The translations under genes and the position numbers were made by a program. Under the pieces are notes generated by a model, which was not told the DNA's origin, ran no database searches, and was given only the letters and a program-made list of their open reading frames with translations. Shown piece after piece: positions 19,247 through 30,169 of a stretch of 52,807 nucleotides of DNA. The stretch's first letter is position 1; each line of letters opens with the position of its first letter. The stretch is from positions 342,650-395,456 of the forward strand of contig BFEA01000561.1 in the NCBI GenBank assembly GCA_003427395.1, given 5' to 3'. The DNA comes from Chara braunii (taxonomy: Eukaryota > Streptophyta > Charophyceae > Charales > Characeae).

Positions 19247-21012
19247 TTAGTCCTTCAGAAGGATCTTCACTTGTCCGTACTGAGGCTCGTTCTTCGGCTC
19301 CGGGTCATGCCACGCGATCACCTCCTCACTCCTAGATACCTTGTCGGGGCGATGCAGTCGTGTCAGTTCGTCCGCGTTGCTGTGTCTCTCGTGCTTTCGA
19401 TGACGAATGTCAAAATCCATACTCTGCAACGTAGTGGCCCATCGCCCGATCATACCCGAGTAATCCTTGGACTTCGTCAATGCCAACAACGGTTCGTGAT
19501 CGGTCACCAACGTGAACTTCCGGCTATAAAAGTACGCTCGAAAGTGACAAATCCCCCACAAGGCCGCGTAGCATTCCCCCGTCGGGGCAGAGTAATTGCG
19601 CGTACAGGAAGACACCGATTTGGACGCGTATTTGTGTTCGAGGTCGTCGGGTCCCACCTGGGCCAAAATCGCTGAGATTGCCTCGGGCTGCCAATCGGTG
19701 ATGAGAACAAAGGGTTTTTTTTGGTCTAGTCTTATAAGGACCGGAGCCAAAATCAAGGCTGCCTTGAGTTCTTGGAAAGCCTGATCGCACTGCGGGGTCC
19801 AGATCAACGACTGATTTTTTTCAGCAAGTTCGTGAGTGGTCCCGTGATCGCTGCGAACCCCTTGATAAACCTTCGATAGTACGATGCCAACCCCAAAAAG
19901 GCGCGCCGTACCTGTATCCCGGACGTCGGTACTGGCGCGTCTTTTTTTTTCTGTTGCTACCTTCTGAGGCTCCGACTGCAACCCTTAGTCCGTAACCACG
20001 TGGCCGAGGAAGGAGATCTCAGTGAGAAAAGTGACACTTTTCAACAGCCACCTTGAAGCCAGCGTCCTTTAGTGTGTGCAAGATCCATTCGATGTGTTGC
20101 ACGTGCCCTTCGTAGGAACTCGAATACACAAGGATATCATCCATATAGACAATCACACAATAATTGATAATGCTCTGCGCCAGCCGTGTTTTTCGCACGA
20201 AGTTATGAAAAACCATGTTCATTGCGCGTTGAAACGTGGCTGGGCGTTGCAAATCCCCATCGGGCATCAAATCCATTGCCAAGTCCCTTCAAAAAGAATG
20301 AAAGCCGTTTTCGGGCGATCCTCTTTTCGAACAAGAAGATGGTGGAATCCATGGCGAACATCAAACTTGCTGAAAAATCGAGCACTACCAATAGCATCCA
20401 ACAACTCATCGATTTGGGGAAGGGGATACACATCCTTAATCGTGACGTCATTCAACTTTTGGTAATCGATGCATATGCGAATTCCTCCTGCCTTTTTTGG
20501 CACAATCACCACCGAAAACGATCATGGTCCAATGACGGGTTCGATCCATCCACTAGCTTCAAACTCCTTTTTCCTCTGGAATACGGCGGATCTTTGGGCC
20601 GGTGAATACCGATAGGGAGTGCAGCTAATCGGTAAATGATCCCCCGTAAGGATCGCATGCTAAATCACATTGGATAATCCAATATCGTTATCATGCACAC
20701 TCAGTACCTCAGCATACCCATGCAAGACATCAATCAAGGATTTTTAGATCTCTCGGGGGACATGACTGGGTATTGTGATCACAGGGCGATCAAAGATGTC
20801 AAGTGGCGTATCCATCAAATCCGTCCTCTGAGATCGTCTGTCGTCCAAATACTGCTCCGTTTGCTGATAACGCGTTCGTAAGGAGAGAGCTCCTTCGTAC
20901 AAGGTGCGAGGGGTTCCAAATCATCAGCCAGGTCAGATACTTGTAATATGGGTTCCCCGAGAAGGACTGAAGGACTGACTTGGGTTATCGGAGGCGCAAG
21001 TGCGCTGTCTCT
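19247..21012 (-). pseudogene. E1 RT-RNase H region
   Basis: Reading from 21012 down: linker (LAPPITQVSPSVLLGEP), pre-RT (VHDNDIGLSNV, HAILTGDH), RT fingers (VIVPKKAGGIRICIDY near 20510), palm with FSKFDVRHGFHH and YMDDILVYSS (near 20130), connection, and RNase H with FVLITDW, GECYAALWG, TLVTDHEPL and HERHSNADELTR. It ends at 19247. Frames change at least twice and there are in-frame stops. Family-level identity to the Ty3/Gypsy polymerase is clear. E1 lacks the module of about 85 residues that E2 and E3 carry between protease and RT. Confidence 0.88.
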
Positions 21013-23760
21013 TTAATCCTCGTGAAAGCTTCGGGCAGTGTCGGGGCACACTTGAAATTCTTCAGGAATTTCATGTCCGAAAAGTTCGACCAGGTGCTTC
21101 CATTCATCTTCACTAGGCAGCTCTTCTTCATATTCCTGTTCCCTGATTCCACTGCCGATGTCCGAGGAAGAACACTCATCGGGATGAATGCATTGAATCA
21201 TCCCTATTTGGGCCGAGTTAGGAGTTCGTTTTATCGTTCGGGTGGAAATTCGCAAGGGAACAGTTAGAGGCTTTCCCCCAGTTTGCGTGAGCACCAGTTG
21301 CTTGGAATCAAAATGCAAACGTGCACCCACCGTCATCGCCCAAGGCAATCTTAATAGTACAGAATAGGAGCGCACATCTATCACGAGCGCATTGACGAGG
21401 ACGTGTACTCATCCAACCTTTACAGCCACATTCTCAACAATGCCTACGATGTTCATTGCTTCCTCGTCGGCAGAGACATAATTGTCTTTGCCAGATTGAG
21501 GAAAAATGGATCCGAGCCGTCCCGTCTTTCTGACAGTGTCTAATGATATGACCACTGCAGAAGACCCTGTGTCGATAAGGGCGTTAAACGGCTTGCCCCA
21601 AACTTCACAATCACATTCCGCGCTCTTCCACAGTACCGGCCGAGCTCGTACGAAGTGATCCTTCTCTGCTAAAGAGATCGCTGCTATACGTGCGGCTTCG
21701 GGCTCGCCTGCTTCGGGTTCGGGCGGTGCAACTTCCTCGCCTCCTTCCTTCATTTTTAACATTCGATGTATACGCTGGTACGTGAAGCGCTTTTGATTTT
21801 TCTGGCAATGTTGCAAGAGTTTATCATTCCCAGCTTCGGATATAGTGAGCAAATGTCCTACTGGGATAGGAACGTGAATATCTAGTTCCTTGAGTGTTCT
21901 CAATACATCAATTTCTCCCGTCTGAAACTGAGGACCAGGATTGGATTCGCGATCGACCCATTCGAGATCATCAGGGGCCGATCGGATCGCTCCGATCATG
22001 CCTGTGAGATGAAGATACTCAAGTGGATCGACCACGTCAGCAGCGTCAGAGGAAGAAGCTCCCGATGTCGACGTCGTTGCTATCGAGGGGGAAAGTTGTT
22101 CTGGGGCATATGCCACGAGCTCCCCTCCTTGGGCCGTATTCGTCAATGCGGCCACCCGTCCTTGATTCAGGGCCACATGGGCCGCAGCAGGTGGAGGCTG
22201 ATTACGCTTCGGCTGCGGACAGTCTCGGATGAAATGTCCGGGTTGTTTGCAGTTAAAACACTCGATCTTTCCTGTTGGATTAGCTGGGTGAGGGAACTGA
22301 GGTGCGTATCCTGGTGCAGGCGGGGCAGGCAAGAGTGAAAATGACGCGGGGGCAGGTCGGGCAGGGGCCGGGTTAGGCTTAATTAGCCTGCTCATTATCT
22401 GTTCCATCCGCTTCATGTGAGCGGCCTGCATTTGGATCAAGTTGCCCATCCATTTAGACTCCTTGGTAGTGGCAGTATGGATCATTTGGGCAAGATGTAC
22501 AACATAAAAATTTCCTAGAATTAAATAATCATTCTATAGTAAAATTACATTCTATATTTCAAATTTTCATTCCATCTTAAAAAATATCATTCCAATTTTA
22601 TAATTTTCCGTCTTAATTGAAAACTTTCCTTCCAATAATGGGGTATCCCTTCTTATTTGAACTGGATGTTAGAGATGGAATGAAAGTCTGGATGAGTTCA
22701 TGAAATATTTTAATTAGAATGATATTCTAAGTAAGGATTTCCAGTCAAAAATAGGTTAATCCAATCTAAATTAGAAGATATTTGTTGTAGTAGAATGAAA
22801 GTTTAATTAAAACATTTCATAAACTCGTCTTGACTTTCATTCCATCTTGAACAAATAGATGTAGTTGGAAGGGAAAACTCATATTTAGATGGGAACGTAT
22901 TAAATAAAACTCAAAATTTTAGAATTGGACGAACATTGGAATGATAATGCATAAATATGAAGGTTTTTTTTTTAATGAAATGTTTTTTCAACTTTCATTT
23001 CTCATGGGAATTTTTTCTGTTGTAAGTTGGTTACGGCCTACGAGGGGAGTTCGTGGGAGATTCCGCTCTTAACTGCCGCTATCGGTTGATTCACCGGGGG
23101 AGAGGAAAAAAAAACAGGTGGGACATCGAAAGCGATCTCGTTGGGAAGGTCATGGTCGGGGTGGGGATAAAGCCATTCTACCGCCCGCAGCCACAATCGT
23201 CATTTAGCCGCTACATCCCATATGGTGTCCGTAATATCTTTATCTCCCTGACTGATATATTTTTTTGTATTAGTTAGGTTTAATTCCAATGCTTTAGTGA
23301 TGATAGCGGTTAGCTGGTGTGTCTTTGGCGGGACCTTTTTCTGTAGCTTCCCTTTCAACGTCGAACTTCGTAGGTGATCGATGAACAAGTCTCGAGCGGA
23401 TTTCTCGTCTCGCCCAGATTTGTCCAGAGTGGTTTGAAATCGATACACGAAATCGGGCAGCAATTCCCCTGGTCCTTGTGGCCGAGTTTTGAGCACGTAC
23501 CAGGCGGCATCTTCACTGACCGTATCAAATCGAGCCAAGAAAGTTTGCTTGAAGGTATTCCAATCTACCCACGTATGCTTTCTAAACCAATCATGCGACG
23601 TATTGCGAAGTAGCAAGGTAAGAATGCGGGGGAGATCACCCGCGCTGTAGCCTTGAGCTTCGACGGCTTCCAATCAAGCCTCGGGATGGGTATGGTTAGG
23701 GAAGAAGGGAAAAGGGGCAGGAATGCTAACGATCACTCTAGTACCGTCCGCCATTGGCAT
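21013..23760 (-). pseudogene. E1 gag-protease, interrupted
   Basis: ATG 23760 begins MPMADG as in E3. A TGA replaces the Trp codon at 23674-23676. The retrotrans-gag core follows (HDWFRKHTWVDWNTF, FLARFD, LLPDFVYRFQ), then a 523-bp insertion at 22500-23022, then the zinc knuckle CFNCKQPGHFIRDC and aspartic protease ALIDTGSSAVV. TGA at 21409-21411 replaces Arg (CGA in E3). The final part ends at TAA 21013-21015, in the same place as the E3 stop. Gag would form the particle and protease would mature it. Confidence 0.9.
22500..23022. mobile_element. 523-bp foldback element, copy 1
   Basis: AT-rich insert beginning caacataaaaatttcc and ending ggaattttttctgttg (inverted termini), flanked by TA at 22498-22499 and 23023-23024. 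The uninterrupted site exists in E3 near 43679-43690. Internally, atggaatgaaagtctggatg recurs inverted, so most of the insert can fold on itself. No ORF. Compare with copy 2 at 34832-35353, which is about 90 percent alike by eye. Confidence 0.9.
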
Positions 23761-23865
23761 TGCGGGTGCAACCGCACCAGATCGAGACCTGGTTACTGGG
23801 CGATCTCGACGAGCTCGTTGAGGGCTTCTCCTACCTCTTGCCAGTTCGACTCACTATCATCAGAA

Positions 23866-23890
23866 CCGACACGTGTCGGCTCCGATACCA
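23866..23890 (-). promoter_or_regulatory. E1 primer binding site and palindrome
   Basis: On the - strand, tggtatcggagcc (23890-23878) matches the start of the initiator-Met tRNA-type binding site used by plant LTR elements (TGGTATCAGAGCC), with one difference. It runs directly into the 14-nt perfect palindrome ccgacacgtgtcgg (23879-23866). Confidence 0.85.
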
Positions 23891-25196
23891 ACCTCACGCC
23901 CTGTGCCGTCTTACTTTCGGAGTGCTTGATGTGCGGAAAGAGGCCCAGAAAAACAGCAAGATGGGGTGTGCCAAGGATTTTTGGAAATTGAGTGTGAGGA
24001 TACAGACGGAACTAAAATTCCCCGTGTTGGTCCGTTGAAGTAAGTCGATCGTTTTTCGAGCGACGCAGAATGCGCGCGGAAGTTTGGCGCGAGAGGAGAT
24101 CGAGATACGAATTCAATCCAGAAAATATTGTCGGACTTCCCACCTGGCTACGGCCCGTCGTTTAGAACAGAAGGGCTTCGGCACGCTTCGCATGTCTCGC
24201 TTTCGTATTAAGTCCCGTCGTCGTTCACTGACCAGTTATGAGTCCGACGTGGAGGGTCTTAATCGTGTGGCTCTTTCTCTATGTTCGTCCTCACTCCGCA
24301 CACGGTAGTGGAAACCCCTGGATTCGTAGCGCTCAAAGCGCTGGCATTCGGTGCATAGAGTGCGCGGCCAGTGGGGTTCTACTGCCGTCCACGGGATGAC
24401 GATCAAACTCGTTGAATGGCAACAATATCGAGTAAGGTGGAAAGTGTGTATTGATAATGACAAACCCAGCCTCTACGAACCCTGAACAACAGCTTGCCAG
24501 AGGAAAGTAGTATCGACCGCCGATCTGTGCGACAGCTTCTCATACGTCCCACTTGCAGACACGCGTCATTTCCTCATTGTAGGGAAAAGGTCGTGTTGAT
24601 ATGGGAGGTACGGGAGGCTGACGCCCGATCGAAGGGGGCTTGTCAGTCCACATGTGAATCAATTGCAAAAATTCCGGGACGTCATCAAGGAAAATCACTC
24701 GCGCAATCACTAATCAATCCTTTTCGACACGAAAGAGAGAGAGAAAACACTCATTAGCTCGATCATGCATGCAATCGAGGGACCGACCCGCGACTCAGGT
24801 TTAGTGAGCCAACGCGGTGTTGATCCTAGGCGCCTTGTTTTTCGGGGTCGCCCTGTGGCTCAACTGCAGATGTCGTGCAGCATAAGGCAGATGGCATGCG
24901 CAGTGCATTCAGAAATACAGATCTAAAAACTCTTGCTTTCTCGGGCAAAATCCTGCTGAGGGCTGCGTCTAATCAACACAAAGCGACGCGCATCTTCATA
25001 CGTACATTCACTGTGGAAGGTGCAAAAATGACAGAGCTATACAAGTCAGAAATCAACCGAGGGAATTGTACACACGCATCCACCGTTCACAAGACAAAAT
25101 GATCAACTCCTCAACATCTGGGGACTACCCAGGAAACTAATGGAAGAGTTCTGGAAGAAGTTCTTTCACACAGGAAAACACACAGATTCATTCCCA

Positions 25197-25271
<75 letters not shown>

Positions 25272-26670
25272 TCGAGACACATCATTATTCAAAGATAGAG
25301 GAGAGATAGAGGAGAGAGAGGGAGACGGGGGAGGAATGTCGAGATAGAAGATAACAAGATCCGAAAAGAGGAAGTTCGGCGTTGCCGCCGTACACTCACG
25401 CCAGAGATAAAGATTCACAGCAACAAAGGCGCATTCGTCGTTTATTCCAATATGGCCCCGGGCCAATCACTCACTCAACTCCGATCATCAATCGATCCTC
25501 ATGCCCGCACCGACGATCCCGGCCGTTGCGTGCTAACTCCCACCACTGCAATTGTCACCCCGCTGACGTAAACTTGACGCGGTTCGCCCAGATCCCACAG
25601 TCCGTCGTGGCGATCAAACGCGCAACCGGCCAGCCTATTGACAGCCTGACAGGACTTTCCAACTCGCATCAAACACTCTGCCTAGCCATTGCTTCCCAGA
25701 AGTTGGCGCAGGAGTCGAGAACGTAAGAGAGCTTTGCGGACGCGCTTGCGGATTTTATAGTTGCTACAAGAGAGACAGAAGGGGGAGAAAGCGAAGGGAA
25801 AGCTGAGGTGTAAGAAGAGAAGCAAGAGGAGAAGACTTTGAGAAGAGTGCTCCGTGGAAGCCATGTTGATCCCTCGAAACTCAAGGTTCAACCAATCAGA
25901 TTCGTCGTGCAATAGGAAGATCCTATTGATCCATGCACATGATTGGCGAGCGGGAGTTATCGAAGGATCGACCGGGCGTCGTGTGTTGAACTCAGAGGGT
26001 GAGAAGATAAAAGGCGCGAGAAGCATCGCAAGACGGGTCCAAGATTCAGATGATCAAGAAAGGAAAAATGGGCGCGCAAAGAGCAGAGTGGGAGAGAGAG
26101 AGAGAAAACAGTTACGAGGAGAGAGAAAGGGGAGGGGGAAGGAAAAAGGGGCGCGGGAGAGAGCGATGCGGGGGACAGAGAGGAGAAAGNTTTTGCATGC
26201 GCGGCGCCGTCAACAAAAAGAGAGAAAAAGACACCGAAACAGTTACAGCTTGCCTATGTCNTAAACCAATTAAATATTGAAATCACCATATCCGCGCGCG
26301 AAAGAGCGACGCNGGAAAAGAAAATCCTACNCCTATTCGTATCCCCACAAAATTCCGAGAGTTTTCCCCAACGTGACCAAGAACATTCACACACAAAAAG
26401 GACACGTCGAAGTTCCGCTTATCCCGGAATTCCCAACTGTCGGACCCAATTCCCAGTGCGCTCGCTGAGGCGCACGTAAATTCCTATGTATTTTCCGAAT
26501 TGCAAAAAGAAAAAGCAGAACCCGGGAACCAAAAAAAAACTTCCGAAAGATGGGGGCCCAAAATGCGGCACCTGAAATCAAAAAAACGAAAATGGGGTTT
26601 TTATGGGGTTGATATGATACAAGCGAAAAGGGTACGAAAGATAGCATGGGTTCGGGAAGTAGTTCGTCAC
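23891..26670 (-). repeat. E1 5' LTR, 5'-truncated
   Basis: The reverse complement matches the E3 3' LTR from about 51350 onward and the E2/E3 middle LTR on both sides of its N gap, ending next to the primer binding site. It includes a (GA)n tract at 25200-25266 and, on the - strand, a TATA-like tataaaa at 25753-25759. About 345 bp of the LTR start are missing. This copy is the only one that spans the part hidden by N elsewhere. Four isolated N lie at 26190-26331. Confidence 0.85.
25753..25759 (-). promoter_or_regulatory. LTR TATA box (E1)
   Basis: The tataaaatccgcaagcgcgt context on the - strand is conserved in the E3 3' LTR (52246). It is likely the core promoter of the retroelement RNA, with the start expected a few tens of bases downstream. 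Confidence 0.5.
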
Positions 26671-28216
26671 AAGAGTGAGAGAAGTGGTTAAGTGATTTGA
26701 GGATGTGAGGTGGATATGAGGGAAGGTATGTCGAAGTCGAACAGTTTCAAGTGCAAGAGTAATGAAGTGAGGTTAGATGTGGATGAGGTTGGTGCGTATG
26801 AGGCGAGTGTGGCAAGGAGCGGTTACACGACTTAATAGTGAGGAAGATACGAGAGAAGGAAGTGTGTCGAAGTTGGAGAGGTATATGTGCGAAAAGAGGT
26901 AGGCAGTAATTAGAGGTGGGTGAAGTCTATGCGTGGTCGGGTAGCCTGGTGACACGTGGGCGGAGGGTACTTGGAGGCTGAGTGGCTGCCAACGTAGGAT
27001 CTGCGAGGTTTGGAAGGTAGGTGTGTACGTGGTTTCGTAGGAACCTGGGAGGAAGGATTGACGAGCTGGTTCGCTGAGGGGGAAGGGAAGAGGAGATCGA
27101 TCACGGTGCCGTTGAGTTTGACAGCACGGGGGTATGCGGAAGTGCGTAAGGACGTAAGCTCAAGAAGCAGCGTAGCTTGTCGGCGCAAATGAGAGATTAG
27201 CGAGGTGGAGTGTTGTCGTGACGAACCTGGTACGATTAAAGCGTGTGGCTGCTGACCACTGCGGGAGCTTTACTACAGTAGCGGTGGTGGTGGTACCGTC
27301 AATGTGGTTACTCGACATTGGGGTTGTGGGAGTCTGTAACAACCTTTATCGTCCCAGTTGTTCCCTATTGCACGTTGGTCTACGATCCGGTATTAGCCTG
27401 AAGTAGCGCGCAGCAAAGGTCCACTGCATGCACCGGGAGTCGGTAACAACCGTTAGCACTCCAACTGATCCCTCTCACACTGTGACCTATCGATTTGTCG
27501 CTTGCCTGAAGTAGCGAGCGGGGGATCACTGCGTGTACATGAGAAAGGAGAGGCCCCTTGACTGTGGTGGGCGGTAACTACCTAGTTGCAGGGTGATGGG
27601 AAGTTATGGATGTGAGCAACTCGTGGAGTAGACGTTATTTATAACCGTTACAGCGTAACGAGCTGGTTGCGTGAGGGTGAAAAGGTAAACGTGAGTTTGG
27701 TGATCAGGTAGCTGGTGAGTCTTCGGAAGAAAAGCGGAAGTGGCTGAAGAGTTTCCGAGTACCACCAGGTTCCCCTTACTCGGGAAAGTCGATGGCTACT
27801 TAGACGAGGTCGTCAGGTGTGACTGGCCAAATGCCAAGCTGTGTGAAATTGTGGTCACGAGCAGTAGTGTCGTGCGGGTGTATACTGTTGCCCGTTGCTG
27901 GATGTTATCAGCTGGCTTGATCCTCGGAAGAAGATGGAAGTAGCCGCAAAGCGTACTGGAGGTTGGTGCAACTAGAGGTCGGAGTTAGTTAATCGCGCTC
28001 GCTTACTAAGGCTGATAGGTACGAGTGAGTTGTGTATGTGCAAGCGGTTACTGGCTGGTTGTAGAGGAGACCTACTAGATTATGGTAAGTGTGCTGGTGT
28101 TGTACGTACGTCCGACGCTGGTTAAGATATTGACGATTAATTAGCACATGTGTAGTAGTCTGTTGTTCTGTACGCTGAAGACATGTATCCCCATACGACC
28201 GCAAGCTATTATATAG
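26671..28216 (+). other. Non-coding region 5' of the Penelope-like ORFs
   Basis: No convincing gene. It contains a diverged 107-bp tandem duplication at about 27328-27540, with shared gggagtcnGTAACAACC and GCCTGAAGTAGCG blocks. Penelope-like elements are often bounded by partly tandem copies, so this may belong to the element's 5' structure, but that is inference. Confidence 0.45.
27328..27541. repeat. Diverged 107-bp tandem duplication
   Basis: The unit start gggagtctgtaacaacc at 27328 is repeated as gggagtcggtaacaacc at 27435. The ends share ttgcctgaagtagcg and cactgc-tgca motifs. Confidence 0.7.
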
Positions 28217-28810
28217 GCAATTGCAGCACAAGCATTTAGCAAGCAACTGGCAGAACTGGAGGAGAAGATTAAAGGGCGTGTACATAATACGCTAACGGCA
28301 TCAGAGGAGAAGAATGCGAAGTTGCACGACAACATTAGTAGGTTCATGCAACGCGCTGAGGCAGATGTCCCCAGGCGACCTTGGGTTGTAATGCACCCTA
28401 ACCCGAGGAGAAAGCTCAACCTGGGTAGTTATGAGCAAGAGGAAGACGATGGAGATGGACGTCCCTCAACCCCTGTTACTAAGAAACGATCGCAGATATC
28501 TAGGAAAGGTAAGGAGCAAGTGACCGAAGAAGCAAGGAAGAAAGGGGTGGTTGCTTCGTGCTCAAAACAAGGAGTTATTGACTTTGTCCTCAAACTACGT
28601 GAGAGCATGAACGAGAAGAAGGCCCCTGAGCTCAAGCGACTGTGCAAGCAGAGGAACATCAGATACGTCACGAGGCCAAAGGCAGTGAAGGAACTTGTAG
28701 CAGCAGAGACGAGAGAGGCGTATGACGGCTGGCTAGCCGGGGCGGACAGTGAAGGTAGTAAGAAAGAAGACAGGTTGTCAGGGGTCGATACAGCACCGCA
28801 TGCAGATTGA
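28217..28810 (+). pseudogene. PLE upstream ORF: coiled coil plus SAP-like domain
   Basis: The frame is open from 28217 to TGA 28808-28810 but has no ATG before 28346, so its start is lost. The first part looks helical and coiled-coil-like (KQLAELEEKIKGR). The middle is basic (KKRSQISRKGKEQ). The C-terminal part, ELKRLCKQRNIRYVTRPKAV onward, resembles a SAP/HeH helix-extension-helix DNA-binding motif. It is in the same frame as the nuclease ORF, separated only by one TGA, so both were probably one polyprotein or a readthrough pair. SAP assignment is by pattern only. Confidence 0.55.
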
Positions 28811-29857
28811 CGATGTATTCCCCCAACACGGAATCTCTGGGATAAACTCCTTCACTATATGGGGCTTAGAGAGATTGTCTGGGGGACATACGGGCTCACA
28901 TACTTCAGGGTAAGCATCGAGCAGACACTGATTGCAGTCTTCCTCCTTCTGATTATTAGTGGACTAGTTCCGTGGGCAGAGAAGGTATGTATGATAGCCC
29001 CCGATAACCATGACTATTTTGACCTCAAGAGCCCTGTAGTCTATTGCCTGATTTCCCTATGGTGCCGGAAGATGTATATAGGGCAGTCAGTCCATGGTGC
29101 AGGTGAGAGGTGGTGGGAGCATATTCGATGCACGCTGTCCGGTAACAATGGACACGCACCTAAGTTGTACGCCTTCCTAAAAGCTTTTGGGTGGCAGAAG
29201 TACTTGGTCCTTCCTATAGCATCAAGTACGAGGGAAGGGCTGGTAGCTCTGGAAAAGGCATATATTGGCAGACTATCCCCTGCGCTGAATGTAGTGGGGA
29301 AGAAGAGTGGGGGGGTAGGAACTAGGAGGAGACCTGGGAAGAAAGAAAGAAGGAAGCTCAAGGCGACTGCTCCCATGTGCAGAACCGGGCTCCTGACCTT
29401 TATGTTAGCAGGCTCTGAGAAGAAGTTATTCAATCTGACTGGTCTGCTAGAAGATGTATGTGCAGCAGGGAAGAAAACAGCCACCTTTGTCTCATCCGGG
29501 GGTGAGATCTGGGGAGAGAAGTGGTCTATAGTAAAGAGGCTATTCGGGGTGTCAACTATCGTATGTGATCAAGGGAAGAGGCCTCTTGCTAGGGCAAAGC
29601 GAAGGCTAGAGGAGGGAGGTAGCTTTAGAATAGTACCCATTGTCCGAACTGTGAATGCGAGGGACAGAGGGAAAGGCTACCTCCAGGTGCTTCTAGAGAT
29701 GCCCAGGAAACGGGCGGAACTCAAGTACTTTGATGTTCCCAAGTTGGTCTACTTGTTCAGATGTGCCAGGGAGTTCAGTATAAGGACTACGCGGAAGACC
29801 CTGAAGGAGATGTTAGCATCAGTGATCAGGAAGAAGACAAGTGTGAACACAGGTTAA
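28811..29857 (+). pseudogene. PLE GIY-YIG endonuclease region
   Basis: After the TGA, the frame stays open to TAA 29855-29857. Motifs of a GIY-YIG nuclease are in order: VVYCLISL followed by MYIGQS (the two signature strands), GERWWEH with the conserved Arg and His, and ALEKAYIGRLSPALN with the catalytic Glu. A basic linker follows (RRRPGKKERRKLK), then a region of unknown fold that should connect to the RT. No CCHH-type zinc pattern of the C-terminal-nuclease Penelope group is seen. The nuclease would cut target DNA for priming. Confidence 0.85.
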
Positions 29858-30169
29858 AGTTGAATGTTGGGGTGAGGTATAATCACCATTTGCAGAAGAA
29901 GAAGATACACGAAGCAACTGTGAAGTATGTGGAAAATGTAGGATCCACCCGATCTTGAAGACTGTGATGCGCCACAGGGTTAGGGTGGTGTGGATGAAGA
30001 ATAAACAGTCGAGCAGGTCCTCACCAACCATCGTGAGGCAGCTAGAGAATCAAGCATGCTATGTACGTGTCACCAAGATCAGCTGCCAAGGAGGGAAGGA
30101 CACGTGCTAGCTACGATATCGCAGTGTTCGGAGATCAACCCCTTTCTACAGAACGGGAAGAACATTTTG

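Larger units (their letters stand above)
17117..26670 (-). mobile_element. Ty3/Gypsy-like element E1 (partial)
   Basis: On the - strand the order is 5' LTR (right), primer binding site, gag-protease, RT-RNase H, PHD-integrase and ORF A1, after which similarity ends near 17117. It lacks A2, B and a 3' LTR. The LTR is cut at 26670, where matching to the E3 LTR stops abruptly. E1 is the only copy retaining a full integrase active site and is the best guide to the ancestral integrase, although in-frame stops, frameshifts and a 523-bp insertion in gag kill it. Confidence 0.9.

Noticed and set aside
18313-19675. Forward-strand ORFs opposite the E1 pol genes
   Set aside because: They are antisense shadows of the well-supported minus-strand integrase and RNase H frames.
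27744-27787. Possible hammerhead ribozyme (ctgaaga next to a hairpin)
   Set aside because: Four bases separate the core motif from the stem and the required stem III and cleavage context are absent.
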